This document shows positions 31,894-44,469 of a stretch of 64,000 nt of DNA, one piece after another. The notes beneath the pieces were generated by a model that saw nothing but the letters and a program-made list of their open reading frames with translations, was not told the origin of the DNA and made no database searches. A program made the position numbers and the translations under genes. The stretch's first letter is position 1. Every line of letters begins with the position of its first letter. Origin of the DNA: Haloimpatiens sp. FM7315 (GTDB lineage Bacteria; Bacillota; Clostridia; Clostridiales; Clostridiaceae); NCBI GenBank assembly GCA_041861885.1, contig JBGVUE010000001.1, forward strand, positions 2,893,802 to 2,957,801, given 5' to 3'.

Positions 31894-32721
31894 CTACTTT
31901 TGACTACTCCACAATTTTTTATACTTTCCGGTTCCTAAAAATTTGATTAATCCTAAATCTCTTAACTCTTGTAGATTTCTTCTTATACTAGCCTTTATTG
32001 TATTATTATTAGGATACTTTTTTGAAAAACTCTCTTCATAAACATAAATATCATCTAATGAAAATTCATTCTTTTCTATAATATCAACAACTTCAAATGT
32101 AGTTCTTTTCCAACTATTTAAACTTCTTTTTATTAATTCTATATCAACATCTAAAATATCATCTACTTCAGTATGTTTATTATAATTTTCAAAATCTATA
32201 TCTTTATATATAGGCAGATTTTTTAATATCTTTTCAATATGTATAACCTTTTGAGAATTTATTTTTCCTGTATTTTTATCATCACAAATGATTTTAAAGT
32301 CTATAAGAGTTTTATTAACTAAATCAGTATCATTTATAAAAACCCCATATTCAAGATTCTTTTTAAATCCTGATGATGTTAAATTTGATGAAGTTATAAT
32401 TGAATATTTATCATCAAAAATATAAAACTTAGCATGAAGTTTTTGACAATTATACACCTTGTCTTCCCATTTCATTACAGTTTTAAAGGCCTCTATATCT
32501 GATGCTCTTTTATAAAAGTTAGGAACACTAAAATTAGAGATGAAATCTATTTTTACACTTTCCCTTTTATTTACATATATATTATTTACTATATCCTGTT
32601 TTACATAAGGCGCACATAACCTTATGGTTTTTTTACTATCTGACACCAAATTATAAAACAAATCATTTATAGGTTTATTTATTATTTCAATCAATATTCT
32701 ACACATCCTAACGTTTACCAT
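31894..32721 (-). CDS. PLD-family nuclease-like protein with C-terminal helix-turn-helix
   Basis: The 275-residue protein has one phospholipase D-type HKD motif: KLHAKFYIFDDKYSIITSSNL gives His-x-Lys, Asp and the Ser-Ser-Asn that follows, and NLEYGVFI follows as in PLD nucleases. One HKD motif implies an active site made by a dimer, as in Nuc and BfiI-type enzymes. The C-terminal 60 residues (SIRRNLQELRDLGLIKFLGTGKYKKLW) look like the winged helix found in DpnI and Dam-replacing proteins. PLD domains occur in restriction enzymes such as BfiI and NgoFVII, so a defence nuclease is a reasonable guess. It lies upstream of the R-M operon on the same strand. No partner methyltransferase of its own is seen. 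Confidence 0.72.
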   Translation of the reverse strand: MVNVRMCRILIEIINKPINDLFYNLVSDSKKTIRLCAPYVKQDIVNNIYVNKRESVKIDFISNFSVPNFYKRASDIEAFKTVMKWEDKVYNCQKLHAKFYIFDDKYSIITSSNLTSSGFKKNLEYGVFINDTDLVNKTLIDFKIICDDKNTGKINSQKVIHIEKILKNLPIYKDIDFENYNKHTEVDDILDVDIELIKRSLNSWKRTTFEVVDIIEKNEFSLDDIYVYEESFSKKYPNNNTIKASIRRNLQELRDLGLIKFLGTGKYKKLWSSQK

Positions 32722-32771
32722 AAAATTTATTTTGTATCACAATAACTGTTTTTAATTTATTAATAAAACAA

Positions 32772-32808
32772 GGGTAGATTAACCTTATTTTACAAGTTTT
32801 ATCTACCC
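32772..32808 (-). terminator. Weak hairpin upstream of the PLD gene
   Basis: Eight-base arms GGGTAGAT and ATCTACCC enclose 21 bases, with a T-rich tail on the minus strand. It could end transcripts coming from the IS side. Confidence 0.4.
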
Positions 32809-32893
32809 ATTCATTATATAACAAAATTTATTTAATTTTCTTGGCTTTTTTATTTTTTATAAACTTGGATTATCAACACTTTTTGCACAATTT

Positions 32894-33076
32894 TTATTCG
32901 GTCATTTTTGCTAACCGATATTCCACTGGTGTCATATAATTTAGTGAACTATGAATTCTTTTATTGTTATACCATAACACATAACTTTTTAATTCTAGTT
33001 TAAGTTCTTTAAGGCTGAATTGACCTTGCAGAAAGGTAATAACTGGTAAATTATATTGTAAAAATAAGGCGGGCAA
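32894..33076 (-). pseudogene. Remnant of an IS3-family transposase C-terminus
   Basis: The last 40 codons, SLKELKLELKSYVLWYNNKRIHSSLNYMTPVEYRLAKMTE, are the unmistakable end of an IS3-family orfB product (WYN-KRIH-SLNYMTPVEY). The sequence before that does not fit the family, and nothing of the catalytic core remains. It differs from the transposase of the complete element next to it, so it records an older insertion at the same place. It is not expected to be functional. Confidence 0.75.
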
Positions 33077-33135
33077 ATCTTATATGAGATTTTGAACTGC
33101 CCCCTGTCAAGTAGACAGGAGAAATAATAAAAAAA

Positions 33136-33979
33136 TTATGCTACTAAGGTATGGTTCCTATATTCAAGCGGAGCCATGCCTTTCAGCTTTTTGTATTCTT
33201 TTTGTATTATAAAATTTTATATATTCATCTATAGCTTTTTCAAGATCTTCATAAGTATGAAACTTTTCTAAGTAATACATTTCAGATTTTAATATTCCCC
33301 AAAAACCTTCCATAGGTCCATTATCAATACATCTACCAACTCTAGACATACTTTGTTTTGCATTAATTGCATCTAATTTAACTTTAAAACTCTTACTTGT
33401 GTATTGAAATCCGCGATCACTATGAAATAGTGGCGTTGCCGTCGGATTAGTTATAATAGCTTTATCTAACGTATCAAAAACTAATTTATTATTATTAGAA
33501 GTTCCTAATACATACGAAATAATGCTATTGTCTCCAAGATCCAAAATTGCACTTAAATATGCTTTTGTTCCATTAGTTAATTTGAATTCTGTAACATCAG
33601 TTAACCATTTTTCGTTAATCTTTTCAGTTGTAAATTCTCTAGCTAATAAATTTTCAGCAGTTATTTGAGGTGTGCTATAAACATATCTTTTTCTCTTCTT
33701 GCGAATTATAGAAGATATATTAATAGATTTCATTAGCCTATAAATACGTTTGTGATTGTAACTAGATTTTAAAGTCTTATTTAAGTTCAAAGTTATTCTT
33801 CTATAGCCATAGATACCTTTTACTTCTGTATATATTTTAATGATTTCATTCAAAATCTGTTTATTTTCGATATCTCTTTGTGTCTCTTTTCTATTTAACC
33901 ATTTATAATAAGAAGATCTACAAATCTTTGCGCAGTTGCATAATTGTGATATTGAATATCCCGATTTGTTAAGTTCCAT
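33136..33979 (-). CDS. IS3-family transposase OrfB (frame break at C-terminus)
   Basis: The integrase-type transposase has the DDE core. The first Asp lies in WLTDVTEFKL, the second in LFHSDRGFQYTS, and the Glu in NGPMEGFWGILKSEMYY, with the usual HTH_21 start (IYTEVKGIYGYRRI). The frame as read ends at 33164 with KAERHGSA. Correcting an A run near 33186-33190 restores KLKGMAPLEYRNHTL and a stop at 33136, the normal family end. Alone it starts MELNKSGYSIS, but it is probably made as an OrfAB fusion by frameshifting. It moves the element by a copy-paste circle mechanism in this family. Confidence 0.88.
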
Positions 33980-33996
33980 GATTGCTATATATTTAT

Positions 33997-34677
33997 CTAC
34001 CTCCTTTGGATTTCTTCTAACTTTTTTAAGAAATCATTCTCCATTTTTAAACGTCTATTCTCAGCTTCTAGAAGCTTTAATTGTGTAGCAATTTTTTCTG
34101 ATTCACTTAATTCTTCGATGTTTTTATGTTTACCGCGTCTATCGACTAGCGTATTATATCCACCTTGCTTATATTTATTAATCCAAGTATATACTTGTTG
34201 ATAAGAAACATTATATTTATTAGCAGTTAATTTATAATCGTTAGCGTTAGCAATACAAAATGCAACTATTTCAATTCTTTCTTCGTATGTAGTTTTTCTT
34301 CCGTTAGTCATAATCCGATCTCCTTTGTTATTATGAGATTTATATGTTTTATGACATTTATTATACTTGTTTAACCACTTTCTGAGAACACTCTTATTAG
34401 AAATACTATATTTTAAACATATATCTGCTAATGAACCAATTCCATTAATGTAATCTTTAACTGCACTAAGCTTAAGGTCAGAATTATAATATGAATTCTT
34501 CTCAGTAGTTCTTAATCCTTTTGGGTCGGAGATTTTATATTTACGTATCCATTCTTGGATGCTGCTTCTATTTAATCCCAGTTCTTTGGCTATACGCTTC
34601 TGAGAGATATTTCCCTTTAAATATTCTTCTACAAATTTAATTTTAATTTCATATGATATCTTTGTTTTTCTTGCCAT
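33997..34677 (-). CDS. IS3-family OrfA with three helix-turn-helix units
   Basis: The 226-residue protein has three successive helix-turn-helix segments: FVEEYLKGNISQKRIAKELG, VKDYINGIGSLADICLKYS and IVAFCIANANDYKLTANKYN. Each ends with a WI/WL-x-KYK motif. A short leucine zipper follows (LKLLEAENRRLKMENDFLKKL). IS150-type OrfA proteins are usually about 170 residues with two units, so this one has an extra unit. The zipper end carries the A6G slip site; in the -1 frame the code stays open (VRRNPKEVDKYIAIMELNKSG) into orfB. Confidence 0.85.
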   Translation of the reverse strand: MARKTKISYEIKIKFVEEYLKGNISQKRIAKELGLNRSSIQEWIRKYKISDPKGLRTTEKNSYYNSDLKLSAVKDYINGIGSLADICLKYSISNKSVLRKWLNKYNKCHKTYKSHNNKGDRIMTNGRKTTYEERIEIVAFCIANANDYKLTANKYNVSYQQVYTWINKYKQGGYNTLVDRRGKHKNIEELSESEKIATQLKLLEAENRRLKMENDFLKKLEEIQRR

Positions 34678-34834
34678 AAAAAAGTACTCCCTCTATAGTA
34701 ATAACAGTTTTATTATTTAAACTGTCTTCTATAAAGGGAGCATATCAAAATCCATAGGTGTGTGCATTTTTTTAATTACTTTTTTAAATTCTATCTTCAA
34801 CCCTACTTTTCAAGCACTTAAAAATATTAATGAC

Positions 34835-34860
34835 ACTCCTCTGAAATACTTCAGAGGAGT
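34835..34860 (-). terminator. Hairpin downstream of rRNA operon 1
   Basis: Perfect 11-base arms (ACTCCTCTGAA and its complement) with a four-base loop. On the minus strand a T-rich tract follows after nine bases, so it may be a second terminator for the rRNA-tRNA transcript. Confidence 0.55.
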
Positions 34861-34906
34861 AAGCTCAACTAACCAAATCAAAGATTTGGAGTTTCACTTA
34901 AAAACA

Positions 34907-34932
34907 TTAAAAGCCACTGAAATCAGTGACTT
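34907..34932 (-). terminator. Terminator of rRNA operon 1
   Basis: A ten-base stem with one G-T pair lies 30 bases past the end of tRNA-Cys and is followed on the minus strand by TTTTAATGTTTTT. Confidence 0.65.
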
Positions 34933-34961
34933 TCTATTGTATCAATATCATCGTTCAAATT

Positions 34962-35036
34962 TGGAGGCGCCACCCGGATTTGAACCGGGGGATAGAGGTT
35001 TTGCAGACCTGTGCCTTACCGCTTGGCCATAGCGCC
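34962..35036 (-). tRNA. tRNA-Cys (GCA)
   Basis: The minus-strand sequence folds as a cloverleaf starting GGCGCTATGGCCAAGC, with anticodon GCA in the loop CTGCAAA, the T-arm GGTTCAAATCC, and a genomically encoded CCA end. It is the last gene of rRNA operon 1, nine bases after tRNA-Phe. Confidence 0.95.
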
Positions 35037-35045
35037 TTATAAATT

Positions 35046-35121
<76 letters not shown>

Positions 35122-35126
35122 AAATA

Positions 35127-35243
35127 ACCTGGCAACGACTTACTCTCCCACAGGGCCTCCCCTGTAGTACCATCAGCGCTTCAAAGCTTAACCGTCCTGT
35201 TCGGAATGGGAAGGGGTGTTACCTTTGAGCCATAGTCACCAGA
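35127..35243 (-). rRNA. rrf: 5S ribosomal RNA, copy 1
   Basis: The minus strand reads TCTGGTGACTATGGC at the start and ends TTGCCAGGT, with the conserved CCCATTCCGAACAGG segment. It follows the 23S gene after about 140 bases. It differs from copy 2 at one base (GTCCTG against ATCCTG in the plus-strand text). End positions are estimated to within a few bases. Confidence 0.95.
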
Positions 35244-35282
35244 TGCTATAGTTCTTAGAGTTTCAACTCTTAGAAATATAGT

Positions 35283-35307
35283 ACTCCTCAGCTCTGCTGA
35301 GCGAGTT
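35283..35307 (-). repeat. Spacer stem-loop, 5S-23S spacer copy 1
   Basis: A 25-base element of the form ACTC-CTCAGC-loop-GCTGAG-C-GAGT. The same design recurs at 38322-38347, 38377-38402, 46812-46836, 49822-49847 and 49877-49902, with C-G to A-T covariation inside the stem. Confidence 0.7.
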
Positions 35308-35383
35308 ACCTTATAAAAACTTACTTTAACATAAGCTTTTTGAAAGAAACATGTTCTTTCAAAATTGCACAGTGAATCAAATT

Positions 35384-38280
<2,897 letters not shown>

Positions 38281-38321
38281 TGTATAATTCATCAAAATCT
38301 CTGATTTTGTAATGAATTAAC

Positions 38322-38402
38322 ACTCCTAAGCTTCAGCTTAGTGAGTTTCCTTAATCCACTAATGTAACAAATTAACACTCCTAAGCGTTAGCTTAGTGAG
38401 TT
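38322..38402 (-). repeat. Two spacer stem-loops in the 16S-23S spacer, copy 1
   Basis: Two 26-base stem-loops (38322-38347 and 38377-38402) share ACTCCTAAGC...GCTTAGTGAGTT with different four-base loops. The 16S-23S spacer (38281-38700) has no tRNA gene. Confidence 0.7.
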
Positions 38403-38692
38403 TCATTAATTACTTAAATCAAAAATTTGTAACAAACTAACATTAATTAACTTTCGTTATAATTGATTCTCCAGTGAAATTATTACAATTAACATCTACA
38501 GCTTACGCTGCTTTATTACATTTATAACAATTTCTACTTTTTCACTGTGCAATTTTCAAAGAACATAAGTACATGTTCCAAATCTTCGATTTGGTACATT
38601 AACTTCTTGTTTGAGAGATTTGGTCTCTCAAAATTAAACAGAGATTTCAGTGAATTAGTCATTTTTTATGAAAAGATGACTTTCTTTTCATG

Positions 38693-40214
<1,522 letters not shown>

Positions 40215-40328
40215 TAATTGTAGAATTTAATCTTAAACTCAAATTCACTGACTTTATGATTTATCATCATCATCTCTGTTTAATTTTCAAAGACCAATTT
40301 ATCTCGCCGCCTTGCGACGACAAAAACT

Positions 40329-40358
40329 ATTTTATCACAAAACGCCTTTATAGCTTAA
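40329..40358 (-). promoter_or_regulatory. Probable promoter of rRNA operon 1
   Basis: A -10 box TAAAAT (40329-40334) lies at the same distance from the shared GCGGCGAG leader as the clear -10 box of operon 2. The -35 match (TTAAGC, 18-base spacing) is weak. Confidence 0.5.
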
Positions 40359-40509
40359 CATCTCTAACTTATTACAGAAAATTATCTTATTATATATCTT
40401 ACTTTCTTTGTTTTTCTTCATTTTTCTCCTATTGATACACCAGGAAAAGTATTAACTTTGAAATAGGCTAATACCTTCCTATTACTTAAATAAAACTCCT
40501 TTTTAAAAA

Positions 40510-41244
40510 TTAGTTTTCAATTAAAGCTCCAAGAACTTTTCCAATATTATCGTTTATAACTAGGTCTGCTCTATTATCTGCAAAAGTTGCACTTTTATTT
40601 ATAAGAATGACATTTTTACCCTTGAAATAGTTTATAAGCCCCGCTGCTGGATAAACTACAAGAGAAGTTCCTCCTATTATTAATGTATCTGCCTTTGAAA
40701 TTGCATCTACCGCTGATCTAATTACAGTCTCATTTAAAGCTTCCTCATAAAGTACCACATCAGGTTTAACTGTTCCACCGCATTTAGTACAGGTTGGAAC
40801 ACCAACAGATTCTAATATAAATTTCACATCGTAAAATTCATGGCATTTAACACAATAGTTCCTATTTACCGAGCCGTGAAGTTCAAAAACATTTTTACTT
40901 CCTGCCTTTTGATGCAATCCATCTATATTTTGTGTTATTATAGCCTTTAACTTTCCCATTTCTTCAAGTTTAGCTAAAGCTATGTGACCACTATTAGGCT
41001 TAGCCTCTGGATATATTAACTTTTCTTTATAAAAATTAAAAAACTCTTCAGGATATCTCATATAGAAGGAATGTGATACTAGCTGTTCTGGGGAAAAAGT
41101 AATATTTAATTTTTGATTGAATATTCCATTAGAGCTTCTAAAATCCGGTATGCCACTCTCACAGCTACAACCAGCCCCACCAAAAAACACTAGGTTACAA
41201 CTTTCCTTTACTATTTCTTTTAATTTTTCTATTTTATTTTCCAT
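40510..41244 (-). CDS. cobB: Sir2-type NAD-dependent protein deacylase
   Basis: The 244-residue sirtuin removes acetyl or other acyl groups from protein lysines using NAD+. The NAD site FFGGAGCSCESGIPDFRSSNG is close to the family form, with Cys-Ser-Cys where GVSTES is more usual. TQNIDGLHQKAGS, the catalytic His in FELHGSVNRNYC and the late NKSATFADNRADLVI segment are present. Four zinc cysteines form two pairs (CVKCHEF and CTKCGG). The ATG follows TGGAGATG. It is upstream of and co-directional with rRNA operon 1. Confidence 0.93.
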   Translation of the reverse strand: MENKIEKLKEIVKESCNLVFFGGAGCSCESGIPDFRSSNGIFNQKLNITFSPEQLVSHSFYMRYPEEFFNFYKEKLIYPEAKPNSGHIALAKLEEMGKLKAIITQNIDGLHQKAGSKNVFELHGSVNRNYCVKCHEFYDVKFILESVGVPTCTKCGGTVKPDVVLYEEALNETVIRSAVDAISKADTLIIGGTSLVVYPAAGLINYFKGKNVILINKSATFADNRADLVINDNIGKVLGALIEN

Positions 41245-41309
41245 AGAATCATCTCCATAATAAAATTTAGATATATCCTATTATGTCATAAAATATATCT
41301 AAATCTAAT

Positions 41310-41374
41310 ATATAAACCTAATACATATATCTAATATGAATATACCATATAAACCCAATACATATATCTAATAT
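41310..41374. repeat. 28-base direct repeat, two copies
   Basis: A 28-base AT-rich unit (41310-41337) recurs at 41347-41374 with one mismatch, in the gap between the CobW-like gene and the sirtuin gene. It holds no gene or obvious promoter. Confidence 0.6.
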
Positions 41375-41400
41375 AAAAAACATACTTAAGCAATTTAAAA

Positions 41401-42339
41401 TTAATTGCTTAGCTTCATCTTTGTTCCAACAGTTTCTTCCCAGGCACTAAAAATAGGTTTTATAATATTAGGGCCTATTTTTGATATTATAACAAGCTTT
41501 GACTCTGCATTTTCGGTGCTTGATAATTTATAATCAATTCTTTCGTTAACTACATCTACCTGATTTACACCATCCTCAAGTTTAAAAAATCCTTTGATTC
41601 TATAAGCCTTACTAGATATTTTATCTAGAAATTCTGTTAATTTGCTTTTAGTTATATCTCCATCATAGGTTAAACTTAAAGTTTTAGGCTTATTATCCTT
41701 AGTATTAGTTGTATCTTCACTTTGGGCCCACTGATTTTTCATTAAATCTTTATTTAAAAAATCAAAAGATATATTTCCAAAAGATGCAATCTCTATAGCT
41801 GCCTTGTCATTTATCTCAGAAATCTTATCTAAAACTTTTTTAAGTGTCTTATCATCTACAAGATCTACTTTATTAACTATAGCCATATGACAGTGTTTTA
41901 GTTGCCTTTTAACGGTTTCTAAATCTTCATCTTCAATTTGCTTTAAAAAATTAGGAGCGTCCACAAGACATATAGCAGCTTTATATTCATATACTTCTCC
42001 TTTAACGGAAGCTACTCCCTCTAATATATCATCTACATTTGAAGGGTCCGAAAGTCCCGAACTTTCAACAAATAAGTAATCCATATCCCTTTCTGCCATC
42101 TCAATCATAGCGGATGCAAAAGATAGCTTTAAACAGGAACAAAATATAGATCCCCTATTTATCTCCAAAAGCTCCATTCCATTTCTTTTAATTAAAGTTC
42201 CATCAATACCTATTTTACCAAATTCATTCATTATAACCCCAACTTTTTCATTCTTTAAATGTTCTAAAGCCTCTTTCAAAAAAGTTGTCTTCCCAGATCC
42301 TAAAAAACCAGTTAAAAGATATAAATTAATTTTTTTCAC
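41401..42339 (-). CDS. CobW/ZNG-type metal-chaperone GTPase
   Basis: The 312-residue G3E GTPase has the P-loop LTGFLGSGKTTF, the metal-binding CxC-type motif SIFCSCLK, the Walker B-like FVESSGLSDP and the guanine-specificity NKVD. A C-terminal CobW_C domain follows (SLTYDGDITKSKLTEFLDKISS). Family members hand metals to enzymes with GTP as the switch; the metal here is unknown. The metal motif reads C-S-C, shorter than the common CxCC. It starts at a GTG at 42339 behind AAGGATG. It follows the ArsR/thioredoxin-like pair on the same strand, which suggests metal-responsive control. Confidence 0.85.
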   Translation of the reverse strand: MKKINLYLLTGFLGSGKTTFLKEALEHLKNEKVGVIMNEFGKIGIDGTLIKRNGMELLEINRGSIFCSCLKLSFASAMIEMAERDMDYLFVESSGLSDPSNVDDILEGVASVKGEVYEYKAAICLVDAPNFLKQIEDEDLETVKRQLKHCHMAIVNKVDLVDDKTLKKVLDKISEINDKAAIEIASFGNISFDFLNKDLMKNQWAQSEDTTNTKDNKPKTLSLTYDGDITKSKLTEFLDKISSKAYRIKGFFKLEDGVNQVDVVNERIDYKLSSTENAESKLVIISKIGPNIIKPIFSAWEETVGTKMKLSN

Positions 42340-42429
42340 AATTACACATCCTTTTTCTTAGATTTAGAACTGAAGCCTCATTATCAAAAAAATTCATAGC
42401 ATTTACTAAAGGGTTAACTAAATAGAAAC

Positions 42430-42657
42430 TTATAAATATTTTTTTATCTCATCTTTTGACAAGATTCTTCCAACTGCCTTTACTTTTTCATCCACAACTA
42501 AAGCAGGAGTTGTCATAACTCCATAGGCCATAATGCTTTTTAGATCTTCAACTTTTTCAACTGAAGCTTCAATTTTTAATTCCTTTAAAGCCTCCTTAAC
42601 ATTTTCCTCTAATTTTGAACACTTATCACAGCCTGCACCTAAAATTTTAATATTCAT
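42430..42657 (-). CDS. Thioredoxin-like small redox protein (CxxC)
   Basis: The 75-residue protein MNIKILGAGCDKCSKLEENV... ending SKDEIKKYL is a small thioredoxin-fold protein of the redox-active disulfide type. It has an active-site CDKC and a cis-Pro segment, MTTPALVVDEK. A strong AAAGGAGAG site lies in front of its ATG at 42657. In the sequence as given, the frame is continuous with the upstream ArsR gene. That join is best explained by one missing base in the A7 run at 42681-42687, so I treat it as a separate gene. Such proteins are often paired with ArsR regulators and a permease; no permease is present here. Confidence 0.8.
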   Translation of the reverse strand: MNIKILGAGCDKCSKLEENVKEALKELKIEASVEKVEDLKSIMAYGVMTTPALVVDEKVKAVGRILSKDEIKKYL

Positions 42658-42670
42658 AAAACTCTCTCCT

Positions 42671-43023
42671 TTACTTTCTATTTTTTTACAAAGCACTTTA
42701 TAATCTACGGTTCTTTTTCTAAATTTCTCAGAATCACCGTATAAAATTGGATATTTACCTATGTTTTTTATTATGTCCTCAATAGCATTTTTCCTAACCT
42801 CATCTTCCAAATCCAGATTATAAAAAATCCACTGCCCTTGTCTTGAGTCTTTTACAATTCCTGAATCTCTTAATTTTGCCAAATGTCTAGACACCTTAGG
42901 TTGAGATAAATCTAAGATATTGCAAAGCTCGCAAACACATAAAGACTTATTCCACAAAAGCAGTATAATTCTAAGTCTAGTTTCATCAGATAGAATTTTG
43001 AAAAAATCAAGTAATCTCTGCAA
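42671..43023 (-). CDS. ArsR-family transcriptional regulator
   Basis: The winged-helix repressor starts at a TTG at 43023 with GGAGG seven bases upstream. It contains ILSDETRLRIILLLWNKSLCVCELCNILDLSQPKVSRHLAKLRDSGIV, the ArsR fold. The CVCELC motif sits in the helix where ArsR and CadC sense arsenic, antimony or other soft metals. If one A is restored at 42681-42687, the protein ends CKKNRK at 117 residues, a normal ArsR length. Read literally, it fuses with the thioredoxin-like protein into 197 residues. A near-perfect palindrome 40 bases upstream is the probable operator. Confidence 0.82.
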
Positions 43024-43061
43024 CTAAAAACCTCCATATCCAATACTAATTTCTTATATTA

Positions 43062-43079
43062 ATATGCATATACGCATAT
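43062..43079. promoter_or_regulatory. Palindromic ArsR operator candidate
   Basis: ATATGCATATACGCATAT is an 18-base palindrome with one non-complementary pair. It lies 38 bases upstream of the TTG start of arsR, where ArsR-family repressors usually bind their own promoter. Confidence 0.6.
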
Positions 43080-43242
43080 CCATATATATATCTTATTTTA
43101 AATTCATTTTCTTGTAAAGCATTTTTTTTAAATTTAATAATAGGTAAAAATAGTATTTTAACAATCTATAGCAATTATTTTTACTCTGTAATCATATAAT
43201 AAAATAAGCAGGTTTTTTATTCTTCAAAGGAAGGATGTTTTT

Positions 43243-44302
43243 ATGATGAATAAACTGACAGGATTGATTCATGATGAACAAATATTTAGCAAAAATCACT
43301 TAATAAATACCTCTTTAAAATACGGTTTTACTAGGAATTATGTCATAGAAAGACATTTATGGTGCTATGAACTTTTGGCACATCTACAGAATTTCACATC
43401 AAAAACCTGTGTTTTAAAAGGAGGAGCTTGTACTCAAATTTATCTACCTTTGGCAAATCAAAGGTGCACTGCTGATATAGACTGCCTTACAAGCTTGTCT
43501 TCAAAAGATCTTGAAGAAATCCTAACAAATATTAAAGAAAACTTTAACTCCAATGATATAAATTTTAGTTTTAAAGAATATGTTCCATCTTCAGGGAAAA
43601 ATCTTCCCATGGCAACATTTATGATAGATCTTCCATTTTACTATAATCCAAAAACACAAAAATAACTTCTTATTAAAAATGGATTTTGTTTTTATGGACG
43701 TAAGCTCTCTTAGTTTAGAAACTCCTACAAGTTTAAAGACCTTTGGAATGGATCTAAATTATGCACCTATATGCATATGTCCTATCTCTTTAATAAGTGA
43801 TAAACTGCTTACCTTTGCTATTAATTCTATTGGTCTTGAAACGTTTAAGGTAGATAGCTTTTACAAAAATATTTACGACCTATACTATTTAATTTATTCT
43901 AGAGAAGATTTTGATACCCTTTGCAAGGTCTCAGATAAAATCAAAGAAAGTGTATCTATGGAACTTGCTTTAAAAAAACTTCCCACTATAAATATAAATA
44001 AACTTCTAAATGACATTTTAAGAACCTTACTGTATTTTTCAATAGTGGATTTAAATTATGAACATTCAACTCCACCTAGAAAATTATATGATTTCGAAAG
44101 ACTATATCTTCAAAAGGATATTAAAGAAGCTTTAAACAAAGATACTTGGAGCATAATGAGTATGCACTTGTATCTATGGACAAAGGCTCTAAAACGATAT
44201 ATAAATAGCAAAAACAAAGATCATTTTGAAAATATAAACTCTGTAAAATCAGAATACGAGTATTTTTTAACTTTAAGTTCAAAAATAAAAGTAAGTATAT
44301 AA
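43243..44302 (+). CDS. AbiEii-like nucleotidyltransferase (one frame break)
   Basis: The joined frames give about 353 residues resembling the AbiEii/AbiGii nucleotidyltransferase family. The key part FVLKGGACTQIYLPLANQRCTADIDCL matches the family pattern KGG...R.T.DIDL, with the metal-binding Asp pair; my residue count for the match is approximate. The first frame ends at 43665. One skipped A, or two added, in the A run 43658-43662 leads to NNFLLKMDFVFMDVSSL in the next frame. AbiEii proteins are the toxin halves of AbiE-type abortive infection systems. No AbiEi antitoxin gene lies on either side, so this is either an orphan or a related enzyme with another role. The ATG follows GGAAGG. Confidence 0.72.
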
Positions 44303-44469
44303 AAACCTTAAAAAGCCTAATAAATTCTAAAAATAAAAAAATAAAATTAAGAACTATAGATGATCCTCTTAGACTTATTTATATGAATTATTTATTTTAA
44401 TTTAATAGATTAGGTATATTTATCCAATTTCTGTCAAGTATATAGATAGAAAAGGAGATGATATAACCT

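Larger units (their letters stand above)
33088..34752 (-). mobile_element. IS3-family (IS150-like) insertion sequence
   Basis: The element of about 1.66 kb is bounded by imperfect inverted repeats that both begin GATTTTGA and share 19 of the next 26 positions counted from TGA (TGAACTGCCCCC against TGATATGCTCCC). It contains orfA and orfB on the minus strand. An A6G slippery run (34021-34027) links the two frames for a -1 programmed shift. I could not find a convincing short target duplication. It sits between the island and the tRNA-Cys gene. A single-run indel near 33186-33190 disturbs the end of orfB. Confidence 0.85.

Noticed and set aside
33079..34760. Target-site duplication of the IS3-family element
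   Set aside because: Bases flanking the two ends (TGA on the left, CAT on the right) do not match, so none is reported.
34760..35032. A 90-codon plus-strand frame across tRNA-Cys
   Set aside because: It reads antisense through a tRNA and terminator hairpins; codon content is not protein-like.
40366..40443. A 28-codon minus-strand frame starting MKKNKE behind AGGAG, between the sirtuin and rRNA operon 1
   Set aside because: It runs into the rRNA promoter, has no recognisable features and is too short to trust.
42430..43023. A genuine ArsR-thioredoxin fusion protein
   Set aside because: A strong ribosome site and start lie at the junction, and one base in an A7 run accounts for the join.
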